A model generated the notes under the pieces. That model was not told the origin of the DNA, did not search any database, and saw nothing but the letters and a program-made list of their open reading frames with translations. Positions 37,219 to 46,480 of a DNA stretch of 64,000 nt are shown piece after piece. The stretch is from Pezicula radicicola (lineage: Eukaryota; Ascomycota; Leotiomycetes; Helotiales; Dermateaceae). The stretch is from the NCBI GenBank assembly GCA_003008705.1, contig PDUO01000001.1, forward strand, positions 1,977,694 through 2,041,693. Direction: 5' to 3'. Position numbers and translations under genes: made by a program. The first letter of the stretch is position 1, and each line of letters begins with the position of its first letter.

Positions 37219-39689
37219 CTTGGAGATCCTGTAGCAGTCAGTGGGCAGGACTTGCCAAAGACTGCCAACACGTTTGGGTTTTCAAACTGTGTGTTCCTCC
37301 TCGATGCGTGCAATTGGTTGGGAACTTACGTCTGAATGTCGGGGTTGACTTGTATAGCTATAAAACACTGCGGGAATGAGCAATGGGAGCAAATTGTCGT
37401 GGATGGCTTCTTCAAACCAGCTGAAGGAGTTGTAGAACGAGCTTTCCACGAAATTTGGCGGTCAAGTGTGAATGAAGTTGCAGAGGAAGAAAGGGTGGAA
37501 GGATGGAAGGATGAACCTGAGAGGAAAGAGGCACCTACCTGGGCAATCGTAGACCCGGGCACCGCCGGCATGGAAGTTGCATAGAGACGTTAAGAAGGTG
37601 CGTTGATGAGCTTTGCGGAAGGAACCTGACAGGCACCGTCCATCCACGTGATGCCATGTCATAGATGTTCAAATGCACACGATATATGATTTGATTTCGG
37701 TCGAGAAACGACAGTCTATGATAAATTAATCGTTCCTATGCTTAACTAGGTACAGAGGAAAAATATGTGGGAATTAGGCAGCCTGTTGCCAACTTGAACA
37801 TTCCACTTGCACTACCCCCTTGGTCCTCATCATTACTTTGAAATTATTTGCACAGGTGATTCTAGTATTCAAACCACTATTAAGACTAAGAGATAATATA
37901 TGGCGCACACATTCGGGTTTGACATGAAGAGGCAGCAATATGCTTTGCGACGAAAAAGGTAGTGGCGTGACCTGACTAATCTGAACGACTTCCCGTCTTC
38001 GGTGCACACCCATACAACTATCAACAAAGTACCTAGACTTCATGAATAACAAGCTTTATGATGAATGCATAAGTCAAGTTTAATGTTCTTACGGTTGTCA
38101 TATGGTTCAATCACTCAGTGTGTGAATGCTTTGCCAGAAATATATTTCCATAGGTGCGCATACTCTTCTTAAACTGATACATGATAAAGCAGCAGAAGTC
38201 TTCCTCAATCATGATCATTATTGCAAGGAAAAACTCGCCTTAGCGACGAGAATCAAACTTCTTCTAAAGCATCTCTCCGTCCGTCCCGCCTTGTTCCGCG
38301 TGCGCCGTCTCGACTAGAATACGCCTAAGCGAGTACGACCACCAAGAAAGGGGCAAAACCAAAATGGAACACATCTCCTCTGCAAAAGAATATAAACCAA
38401 AAGTTGCAATAGTGCTTGACTAAGATAATTCTCTAGAGATACTCTACTTTTAAGGATATATGAAGGATAACTCCACGACCAAGTGGAAGAAACTCGGTAT
38501 ACCAAAGAAGCCTGGAGAGGCAATGAAGAGAAGACAACTGTTCAGCAATTGAACAGTTAATTTCAAAATCCTTCATTATCTACTCCACAGAAAAAACAAG
38601 CCAAAATTCCTAGATCCTCTTGTCTCTATGAACTTCTCTTCCACGGCGAGTGTACTCTTTTGTTGTCGCGAACAACACTACTGTCATCTCTGACCCTTAA
38701 GAAACAAGAAATAAAAGAGCCCATAGACAGCAAGGCTTCCTACTTCACACTATTCTTGAGACAATTTTCTACCCCTTAACGACTCTATACTGCTCTATCT
38801 AAATGAGAGCCCATCTAAGAAATTCTATAACCACACCAATGAAAAACTTAATGTCCTTGATTTGACTACTTAGACTTAAGTATAATGCTTAAGTAGTAAA
38901 TACTAGACACCACAAAACTATTTACTAGCAACGAGATTTACTACAGCCCTATAGCATTTACTATAACAAAAAAGAGGTACCTTACCTCCCACAAGCCCAA
39001 ACAACACCAACCCCGACATCCAAAACTCATTGAAAACAACTTCAACAATCTCAACTCACAACTTTAAAAACACTCTCAAAAAATGTGTAACGCCATGATT
39101 TGTGAAAAATCAAACTATAGTACAAAAGTTTGAATCACTCATAATGGCGTCATCAACAATCATGTTTGATGTTGATTTTTTTAATATTCTCCTGCCTTGT
39201 ATCCTACATCCCATTTTGTGGGGGAATATAGGTTATTAGATTGTAGGAGGTTTGTCTTTGTGTGTTGAGGATTTATGAATTTTCGTCTGGGCGGCTGTTG
39301 TACTAACAGTTGAGGGAAGCAGTTCCTTGTATAGGTACTCGCGTTTGATCTTAGAATGTCTGTTAACTACAGACTTGGGCAGACGGGGTTAAAGATTCGT
39401 GATCTTTGGGCTATTGAATTTATAGAGACACGAGTTCTCAGAAACCTCCGCTTATCTTGGTAGATTCAAGTTATTGGGACAACAATTAATCGTTTACCCT
39501 TACTTTGCCCTCGTAAATTGACAGGAAGTGAAGATGATACATGAGACTTATTTCTTAGATCATTATCATTCTTCTACTTCTGTTTTCATCATCTACGTGC
39601 ACTTGGGGATAGATGCTGATGCGGTCTCAAGAACTAACTCAACAGATTTGATCTTCTTCGACAAACCCCTTTCTACCCTAGACGTAATC
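37219..39689. other. 2.5-kb intergenic region with a near-palindrome
   Basis: Contains the promoter of the zinc-finger gene at its left end, no recognised gene, and an imperfect palindrome at 39090-39150 (listed separately). Frames near 37330-37580 are open on both strands but show no domain. Confidence 0.45.
39090..39150. repeat. Near-perfect 61-base inverted repeat
   Basis: Left arm begins ACGCCATGATTTGTGA and the right arm is its imperfect inverse ending ATGGCGT, with the centre at AGTAC. The arms continue with TCAAAC versus GTTTGA and so pair almost along their entire length. It has no coding capacity. Confidence 0.7.
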
Positions 39690-40881
39690 TCAAGGTCTTT
39701 TCTCTCCGAGCACTCGCTCCGTAACCTTCTTCGGCAGAAAGCTGAAGCAAAATTAGTTTCACAGATCAATAAGATATCCGCAGGGAATAACTTACTAAAC
39801 AGGGTCAACTTCCTCAAGTCCAGGAAAGCCCAGAAGACTAAGGCCTCCAAGGCTGAAAGTAGTATGGAAGACATCAACCATATCTCCAGGCCTATCGGCA
39901 AAACCACCCATTTCGGTGTCCTGGCATCTCAATATGAACTGGGTAAGCTTATCGCCATCAATCCAATGTAGCCGTCCGATCATGGCTAAACTACTTCCAA
40001 CCCACCAACTGTAGCACACATCCTCGAGTTTCTCTGGTCTCCCATTCAGGCCTCCACAATCCACTTGTCTTTCACTAAGCCAACGTCCCAGCTTATCCAC
40101 ATCTATCAAGTCAGTTCTTCCGGCAATCGATAAGGCTGCTACACAGGTCAAGATCTGACCCGAGTGTGACTCGTCCCCAGGACCGACACCATAGCCACCA
40201 TCAAAATTGGCGCACGACACGATGTAATCCACGGCTTTCTGAACGTCGACGAGGTCCGTCATATGGAGGAGGGAGAGTGCATTTAGGGCCCCGTAAAGAA
40301 AGCGAGTATCTTCCTCACCCCACTCATCACCAGCAAATGTACCTGTTTCTCGATTTTGGAGGGCCGCAATATCTGCAGTACCTAAATCAGCTCATGGAAC
40401 AGAAATCGCAAGCACATATCCTCACATTTCCCAACTGTTTCCCTTCCCTTTCCTCTCTTATCCAGTTCATCCACGGCATCAATCATAACTAGTATCTGCA
40501 CGGCACTAACCGTATACAACATATTTGCATCATGGCCTGGCGCAGCTCCGAAACCTCCATTCTCCTGCTGACATGAAAGCACAAAGTCGATCGTTTCGTC
40601 TCGAGGTAGCGCATCCGGTCTTCCCAGAAGGTGTAAAGCCATTAAGCCCCAGTAAAGTCCATTTATTCGTAGATGCTCTGTCAACCAGTATTCGAGCTCA
40701 TCTCGACGCTGCGCGACTATCAATCAGCATGACGAGCGCATGCGAGAAGAAGGGAGGGCGTAGGTACCGAGTCCAAGCTTTGTATATATTTGACATGCTG
40801 TTTGACGGCCAGTTTGAGCTCATCTGGCAGGGCTGCTGCAGTGCTTCCTCCTGCTCGACCGGGACCTGATACAAGAGACAT
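39690..40881 (-). CDS. bet2: Rab geranylgeranyltransferase (GGTase II) beta subunit
   Basis: Catalytic beta subunit that attaches geranylgeranyl groups to C-terminal cysteines of Rab GTPases presented by Rab escort protein; cytosolic. Four exons, 40768-40881, 40426-40708, 39796-40372 and 39690-39741, in phase, give 341 residues, the family length. The alpha-alpha barrel repeats are clear: [70 protein letters not shown] and [17 protein letters not shown]. The Asp-Cys-His zinc ligands typical of prenyltransferase beta subunits are present within DVCYSWW and the FHTTFSL block. The very short last exon supplies the conserved YFLPKKV end, which is lost if the last intron is overlooked. Confidence 0.96.
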
Positions 40882-41619
40882 TTCGTTGCTAAGATATTGG
40901 GCTTGCGCTTAAAGTGGTGGAGGTGCCGAGGAGCTGTAGGATGTGTGGAGATGCTAGGTTTCTAAGGCGTCATGTTAGGGCGATGTTGCGCTAGCCAATT
41001 AGAGTTGACATCAGCCTCGGTCGACTGGGGCTCACTACCAAGTCACTACCAAGGGTACTTTATTTGATTAGTTGATGCAGAGAAAGTATATCTTCATTTG
41101 TTCAAAAAGCCAGTGCTTCACAGTAGAATCAAAACATCCGCAGGGAGAAAATGAGGTACCGGTATTGATCTCTTAGAACAGTGTTTGGTCCTCAGCCTTA
41201 TGTAAATGTTCTCGGACAGAAATTCATCCGAATGTCCGTAATCCATCAGCTGCCGTCATTCATGTTTCGACGCAGCATGTAGTCTGTAACCATTTTCGTC
41301 TCCTTCACTATTGTTTATCCTTATCGAGTCTTTCTCTTCTCAATCTCAAGTATCGAGGCCTTTCTCTCAATACGGATTTACATCTTCGCCACTTTCGGTG
41401 TTTTGCTCCCTTATCTACCTTATCTTTTGATGTCCTGCGCTTTGTATGTCTGTTACTCTTCTTTCCCACTGCCACAATGTTGGTACTAGCAGTAGCAGTC
41501 CACTGGTGGCTTTGAATCATTGACTTGGTTCTTCTAACTAAAAGAGAACTGACTTCTTAATAGACCACTGTTACCATCAAGTTTGTCGGGCTCCTTCAAC
41601 TCTAGCTGGATCTAGCAAC
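40882..41619. promoter_or_regulatory. Divergent promoter region between bet2 and the GGCT-like gene
   Basis: The flanking genes point away from each other, so both promoters lie in these 738 bases. A short imperfect direct repeat (TCACTACCAAG) occurs near 41032-41055. No defined operator is claimed. Confidence 0.45.
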
Positions 41620-42675
41620 ATGTCTCCCAATAGAGCAACCTCCGGCCAGGAAGCCTTTGTAGCTCTACAAAATATCTATAACCTCCATCATACTCCTACT
41701 ACAACTTCGGAACCTGGTCCATCATCCATTCCTCCAACACCCCCGAATCGCCTCATCACCCCTTCACCCAATACCGTCCTCTACTTAGCTTACGGTTCCA
41801 ACCTCTCCGCAGAGACATTTCTCGGCGCGCGGGGCATCAAGCCAGTCTCAAGCACGAATGTACATGTCCCTACATTAACACTTACCTTCGACCTTGCTGG
41901 CATCCCCTACAAAGAACCCTGTTTCGCCAACTGCACCTGGCGCGTACCTCCCATTCCAGACCTCCCACATCCACCATGGACATCCAACTACGAAGACAAT
42001 GACTACCACAAGGACCGATGGCACAAAGGGCTTGTTGGTGTCGTATACGAGATAAAGAGAGAGGATTATGCTACGATAATTGCTACAGAGGGCGGAGGGG
42101 CCAGTTATGAGGACGTCATCGTCCCCTGTTTTGTTATACCAAAAGGACAAAGGACGGTCGATGCTATACCGAGATCACAACCATTTATGGCTCATACGCT
42201 TCTATGCCCCACTCTCCCATCGGAAGTTGCAACGACTGGATGGCGGGTGCAACGACCTGACCCCAGTTATGCTCAGGCTTCTGCACGCTACCTGAAACTC
42301 ATCACCGATGGAGCAACAGAACATCAGTTACCAGATGATTATACGAGATATTTGCATGGTATCAGATCTTATACTATTACTACGAAGAGACAAGAGATTG
42401 GAGCAGCTATCTTTACAGGCATATTGTTCCCAATTATCATGGTGTTACTGGGATTGGGAAAGGTGTTGGCAGATGATAAGGGCATCCTACCCACGTGGTT
42501 TGCAACTATTACGGGCTTCTTCTTTAAATCGGTTTGGGTTGCGTACGACGTGTTCTTCAAGAAGGTCTTTGGCGATGGCGAGAGGACTATAGAAGATGAG
42601 GATGGTGGTGATGAAGAGAAAGGGAGACACATCTCAGACGAGAAGACCGCATTATTGCGTGGCGAAGGCAAGTAG
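41620..42675 (+). CDS. Gamma-glutamylcyclotransferase-like protein with a C-terminal membrane segment
   Basis: Single exon, 351 residues. A proline/threonine-rich leader precedes a GGCT-superfamily domain. The substrate-binding loop reads YLAYGSNLS (residues 56-63) and the expected catalytic Glu lies in IIATEGGGASYED (Glu about 157). Enzymes of this fold convert gamma-glutamyl peptides to 5-oxoproline. Unlike the soluble animal enzyme, this protein continues into a hydrophobic helix (AAIFTGILFPIIMVLLGLG, about 268-286), a second weaker one (ATITGFFFKSVWVAY), and a charged cytosolic-type tail with EEK and DEKTALL, a possible dileucine sorting motif. Membrane-anchored GGCT-fold proteins are known in filamentous fungi, but their substrate is not established. 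Catalytic activity is inferred. Confidence 0.8.
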   Translation: MSPNRATSGQEAFVALQNIYNLHHTPTTTSEPGPSSIPPTPPNRLITPSPNTVLYLAYGSNLSAETFLGARGIKPVSSTNVHVPTLTLTFDLAGIPYKEPCFANCTWRVPPIPDLPHPPWTSNYEDNDYHKDRWHKGLVGVVYEIKREDYATIIATEGGGASYEDVIVPCFVIPKGQRTVDAIPRSQPFMAHTLLCPTLPSEVATTGWRVQRPDPSYAQASARYLKLITDGATEHQLPDDYTRYLHGIRSYTITTKRQEIGAAIFTGILFPIIMVLLGLGKVLADDKGILPTWFATITGFFFKSVWVAYDVFFKKVFGDGERTIEDEDGGDEEKGRHISDEKTALLRGEGK

Positions 42676-44047
42676 TTGAAGTGTACATCCTATTTTTGAT
42701 ATATGGGGACAGCCGGACCAAGTCACCGATCTACAGTAAATATAAATTACAAGCTTACACATTGAGACCCTAGTCAAGGGTGGTGTTCCCTTGGAGTTAT
42801 ACATGAAAACCACAAAACACCCTCAACTTTTCCAGCCGCGAGTGCCGAGCGGGTTAAATATCAAACTTCAGACTTACCAACAGCAGAGACCATGTGCAAT
42901 ATTGAAGGCTCGCTTCATCAGAAGTATGCATTCTTACCTATATTATAAAATCCACCTGTAACGACACGGAACTATGAAGCCACGAGTGAGGATTACTACT
43001 ATGCAGCTCTCGATGCACTAGCTAAGCTAGAACCCTAGGAGGTAGACTACGTCCAACTGATTTCAAATCTCACTCGTCTAGCTAGTCTTCTATGACAAAC
43101 ACTTGATCCTCCCTCCTATTCTTGAGTAGAGCGATTGCATTCCTACCAATACCATATCATGAAATATGCCGACATTGTTAAACAAAAGCATAAAAGAAAT
43201 GTATACGGTCAAGGTTGCTGCCTGCCGCTCTTATGACAGAGAAGTGTTATGAGGACCTATAGTACAAGGTGTAAATTATGCTCTATTATTCTGTTGTAAC
43301 AAACCTCAAGTTCTGTGTTTTAAATAAAATAATAACAGGGTTCTACATAACAACGACAGCTATATCCGCCGCGGGAAAAAAGAGAGAGAGAGAGTTGGTT
43401 CCTTAACAGGTTGCTAGTTTGTCTTAACATCTAAGCTATCATCTTCGTAAAAATTCCTGCCGTGACAACAGCGTTCTATTAACAACAATATCATTATTCG
43501 CCGCAAAAAGAGAGGTCGATTCCTTTACTGGTTCCTGATCTAGAAGAAAAAAAGTTAATAGCTTTCGGAAGTTCTAAAGAAGAATTTGACAGCGTACACT
43601 GTTAAATCTCCACAGACTTCCTTGTAGTGTTCTTAATGCTTTCAAAGTGTGCATAGATGTTGTAGATGTACTAATTAGTTAGTGGGAAATGTAGGAGATT
43701 TATAGAGACGGTCACATGACTATTCACATATATTCGCTATATTTAACACAAGTATAACAGGTTAAAGAGAAGATAATATTCACAAACTCTACTTAAAAAC
43801 TTGATATAAGCATCTTAAGTAAGGTACGAAGTAGGATTCGACTGTCATGTAAACTACTTCGGGCTACAATTTCGTAGAAATTTGACATCAGGCTTGCTTT
43901 ACGAAACTACATAAGGTAGAGGTCCAAGAAACGCAGGTATAAAGTCAGCTCTCTTGTTAAACAATACTTTCATTGTCACCCTCCCAAGTAACATTCTTTA
44001 GTATTGTAATAAATTGAAATAATCAAGTTTGAAACAAAAACATCCAA
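42676..44047. other. Gene-free AT-rich stretch with a degenerate ~133-base tandem duplication
   Basis: No gene is supported. Two related segments, about 43341-43420 and 43474-43551, share CCGC followed by an AG-rich tract, then GGTTCCTTAACAGGTT-like and ATTCCTTTACTGGTT-like sequence, and so look like an old tandem duplication. A tRNA-like B-box is absent. Confidence 0.45.
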
Positions 44048-44200
44048 GGACAGATGGTAAGTTAAACATATCCAACAACCATATTTGTACTCTCACTAAC
44101 AATACAAAGGCCGAGTTGGTTATGGCGCCAGGTTAAGGTTTACCTTAATTACAATTTCCTGGTTCAGAAATGAGCATGGGTTCGAGTCCCATTCTGTTCA
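44048..44200 (+). tRNA. tRNA-Leu(AAG) with an anticodon-loop intron and an extra 53-base GT-AG insertion between positions 9 and 10
   Basis: The acceptor stem GGACAGA (44048-44054) pairs with TCTGTTC (44193-44199) with one G-U pair, then A73. Positions 8-9 are T-G at 44055-44056. The D-arm (GCCGAGTTGGTTATGGC) resumes only at 44110. The anticodon stem CCAGG (44128-44132) pairs with CCTGG (44158-44162). The loop holds AAG at 44135-44137 followed by an 18-base intron (44139-44156) containing CTTAA, complementary to the anticodon loop. The long variable arm (TCA/TGA around GAAA) and a perfect T-stem ATGGG/CCCAT identify a class II leucine tRNA. A T9 run (44213-44221) terminates Pol III. The insert 44057-44109 splits box A; see findings. 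Confidence 0.92.
44057..44109 (+). other. Spliceosomal-intron-like insertion inside the tRNA-Leu gene
   Basis: 53 bases beginning GTAAGT, containing CACTAAC at 44094-44100 and ending ACAAAG. Removing it restores an intact tRNA-Leu cloverleaf. The protein-gene intron 1 of the NLR in this window ends in a closely similar ACTAACACTTCAAAG, so AAAG is an accepted 3' splice site in this genome. Confidence 0.8.
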
Positions 44201-44212
44201 CTTAAAAATATC

Positions 44213-44221
44213 TTTTTTTTT
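44213..44221 (+). terminator. Pol III terminator (T9) of tRNA-Leu
   Basis: Run of nine T starting 13 bases after the tRNA 3' end. Confidence 0.85.
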
Positions 44222-44351
44222 GTACAAATTTCTTTCAGAACACTAAAAAATTAATTCATCAACGTGATCAACCTGGAATGCTTTTAAAAATATTTTGCTC
44301 TTCCTTTTTGTTTTGCAGTTTTGTGGTTGGTTTTGGTGTTGATGCTTTGTG

Positions 44352-44412
44352 GGTCGTCGGTTAAAAAAGTTTTGCGCCGCAAAGTTTTTCAACCATTGCT
44401 TAACCGATGACC
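44352..44412. repeat. Long hairpin between two convergent tRNA genes
   Basis: GGTCGTCGGTTAA (44352-44364) is matched by TTAACCGATGACC (44400-44412), a 13-base stem with one wobble. The interior folds again through AAAAA/TTTTT and TTTGCG/CGCAAA. It may be a small element end, a structural boundary, or an uncharacterised RNA. Confidence 0.7.
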
Positions 44413-44475
44413 TGTAACACACATCACAACACTCAAGAATGCCAAAAAATAAATGACCTCGGAGACAAAAATGAA

Positions 44476-44561
44476 AGGTCGTACCCGGGCTCGAACTGGG
44501 GACTCGAGAAGTCGTGATTTTGTATCAGAATCTCACGTGCTAACCGCTACACTATACAACC
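44476..44561 (-). tRNA. tRNA-Gln(CTG) with a 14-base intron
   Basis: On the minus strand the acceptor GGTTGTA pairs with TACGACC (one U-G). The D-stem is GTGT/GCAC. The anticodon stem TGAGA pairs with TCTCG, the loop reads TTCTGA, and a 14-base intron follows position 37. The acceptor and D-arm sequence TATAGTGTAGCGGTTAGCAC is characteristic of fungal tRNA-Gln. The T-stem CCCAG/CCGGG carries one A-C mismatch. An A5 run on the plus strand at 44467-44471 gives the T-terminator. Function is probable but the mismatch suggests some decay. Confidence 0.85.
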
Positions 44562-44886
44562 ATGTTTTGCATGTTTGCTTCATTTGATGGAAGGAAACAT
44601 TGTATCTGACAATAAATACATAAGTCGGAGGCTGCCAATGTATGTTTTAAATTACTCACATTATGTAATTCTTTTATACTTTATGAAGTCTTGAGGACAA
44701 GAGGTTAGTAATTATATCCACTTAGCCGCCTCTGTTTAGTAATGTGCAGTCTTACGGTTAGCTCATGCTTAGGCCACACTTGGTCTTGCTGGTTTGAAGT
44801 TAAAGTGTTCCATCCTATGAAGTTCCACTTGTACATCATAAATCCAAATAATCCGTTTACCTTTCATTACAAGTCAAACACCCTTC

Positions 44887-44958
44887 GCCCTCATAGCTCA
44901 ATGGTAGAGCGCGTCACTAGTAATGACGAGGTTGCCAGTTCGATTCTGTCTGAGGGCA
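44887..44958 (+). tRNA. tRNA-Thr(AGT), intronless
   Basis: Acceptor GCCCTCA/TGAGGGC is perfect, D-arm is GCTC/GAGC, anticodon stem CGTCA/TGACG encloses CTAGTAA, giving anticodon AGT. The T-stem GCCAG/CTGTC has one C-U mismatch at pair 50-64. T-runs follow at 44968-44972 and 44983-44990. Confidence 0.9.
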
Positions 44959-45595
44959 TTACATTTCTTTTTGCCGCCCTCTTTTTTTTGGCGGTGGGCT
45001 TTGCACTCACTGTATTTTTAAGGTAGGTAGGTACTTCGCAATATTATATACCATTTCCCTCATTATTATTTTACACCGTTTTTTTTTTAGCAATGTGTTA
45101 CTACCTCTTATGGTGATAGTGATAGGCAGTTAAATAGTTTTGAATACTACTTCAGTGGTAGGCGAGCATTGTATCATGTTCCCAAAGTCATACGTAGTTG
45201 AGGCCCTAGTCAGGTCAATTTAGGCATCCCCTATGGTATCAATCAGCATGTAAGTCTTAGGGCCGAAAGCTCTTTTTTTCTAGTTTCTGCCCTGATCACT
45301 CGTTTCGTGTGCGGTGGAAGGTCGGTCGCTAGGTGCTCATGTGTCGCTTCGGTGTAAACTTGTGGGGAACATCACTGGATCACCTATAAATCTATCATAA
45401 AAGAATGTCACCAAAAAGATTATACTAAATTAGAGGAAAGACTATAAGAGGACCTTATATTATAAGGCGTACATATATAGTAGTTGCCAGGTGTTGGCCT
45501 GACTGGACATTTCGAGTAAATGTCACGTGTGAGATTTCAAGATATACAGTACAACCGAGACGTGTGCTATGCAGCGAATGAGTTGTATAGGTACA
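44959..45595. other. Gene-free AT-rich stretch
   Basis: Nothing recognised beyond the T-tracts downstream of tRNA-Thr. Confidence 0.45.
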
Positions 45596-45777
45596 GTACG
45601 AATTATCTTACAAAGAACCATTTTGATTAGGCCGAGTGTTTTATCTAAATTAATTGAGTTATTTAAATTAATTGAGTTACCTAAGTGGAGTGAGTTACCT
45701 AATCAAGTGAGTTACCCGAGTCAATGTCTTATATCTGAACAGACAGCTATATTCTGTAATAAACCAATTTGTGCGGT
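45596..45777. mobile_element. MITE copy B, with expanded internal repeats
   Basis: Left end AGTACGAATTATCTTAC and right end AATAAACCAATTTGTGCGGTA are related to the inverted repeats of copies A and C. The interior has four to five degenerate units of a TGAGTTACCTAA-type repeat, making it about 40 bases longer than the other two. The flank shows a TA on both sides, compatible with TA target duplication. Confidence 0.75.
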
Positions 45778-45800
45778 ATGATCAAAAAATAGCTCTCTTA

Positions 45801-46480
45801 AACTAAAAGTAGCACAAATGAGTAGTCCGCTCATCTTCCTTGAATCTAGATTCAGATCTTTAAACCATTAACGATATAGCTTAGTAGATTTATGATATAG
45901 ATGACAATCCGACTCGTGCAAGTACTAATGCTTAGATACTGAGAAAGCAAGAAAACCAAAACTCCAACAACAGAGTCATGCTGCCAATGAGTTCCACAGG
46001 CTCGAAAATTGACCATTTCGAACTAAAAGCAGCATAATAGAGTAGTCCCCTCGTCTCCCTCGAGTCTGGATTTTAGATCTTCAAACCCTCACTAGCACAG
46101 CTTAGGAGACTTATGATACAGTTGACCAACCTGTTACTGCTTGCACTGATGTCTGACAGACCTATAAAGTCAATAAAACTAAAAAGACCAATGAGAAAGT
46201 TATGCTCCGGAGGAGTTCAAAGGTATGCTCCAAATATAGTACTCTCAGAATGAAATTGATACCAGCCAGTGGTCCCGTCGTCTTCTTCGAATCCGGATTC
46301 CAGATCTTCAGAATCTCCCTACAGCTTAGGAAAGTTATGACGCAAACGATCAATCTGTTTCTGCAAGCATCGATCTTTCAGAGTTCTGCAAAACCAAGAA
46401 GACTAAAAAGCCAACAAGGAGCTAAAACATCTAAGATGAGCGTGGTGGCCATAGAGAGCTTAATAAAGAAGAATCTTTGT
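45801..46480. repeat. Three degenerate tandem units of about 225 bases
   Basis: An anchor of the form GTAGTCCC-TCGTCT-CC-TCGA, followed by GGATT-AGATCTTCA, recurs at 45822, 46042 and 46269 (spacing 220 and 227). Further shared blocks (AACTAAAAG, CAGCTTAGGA, TTATGA) sit at matching offsets. Frames on either strand are broken. Confidence 0.8.

Noticed and set aside
37326..37584. Open frames on both strands upstream of the zinc-finger gene
   Set aside because: Overlapping opposite frames without domains; probably 5' UTR/promoter sequence.
42841..42910. tRNA-like box A (TGCCGAGCGGGTTA) suggesting another tRNA gene
   Set aside because: No B box or T-arm and no matching acceptor stem follow within tRNA length; at most a decayed fragment.
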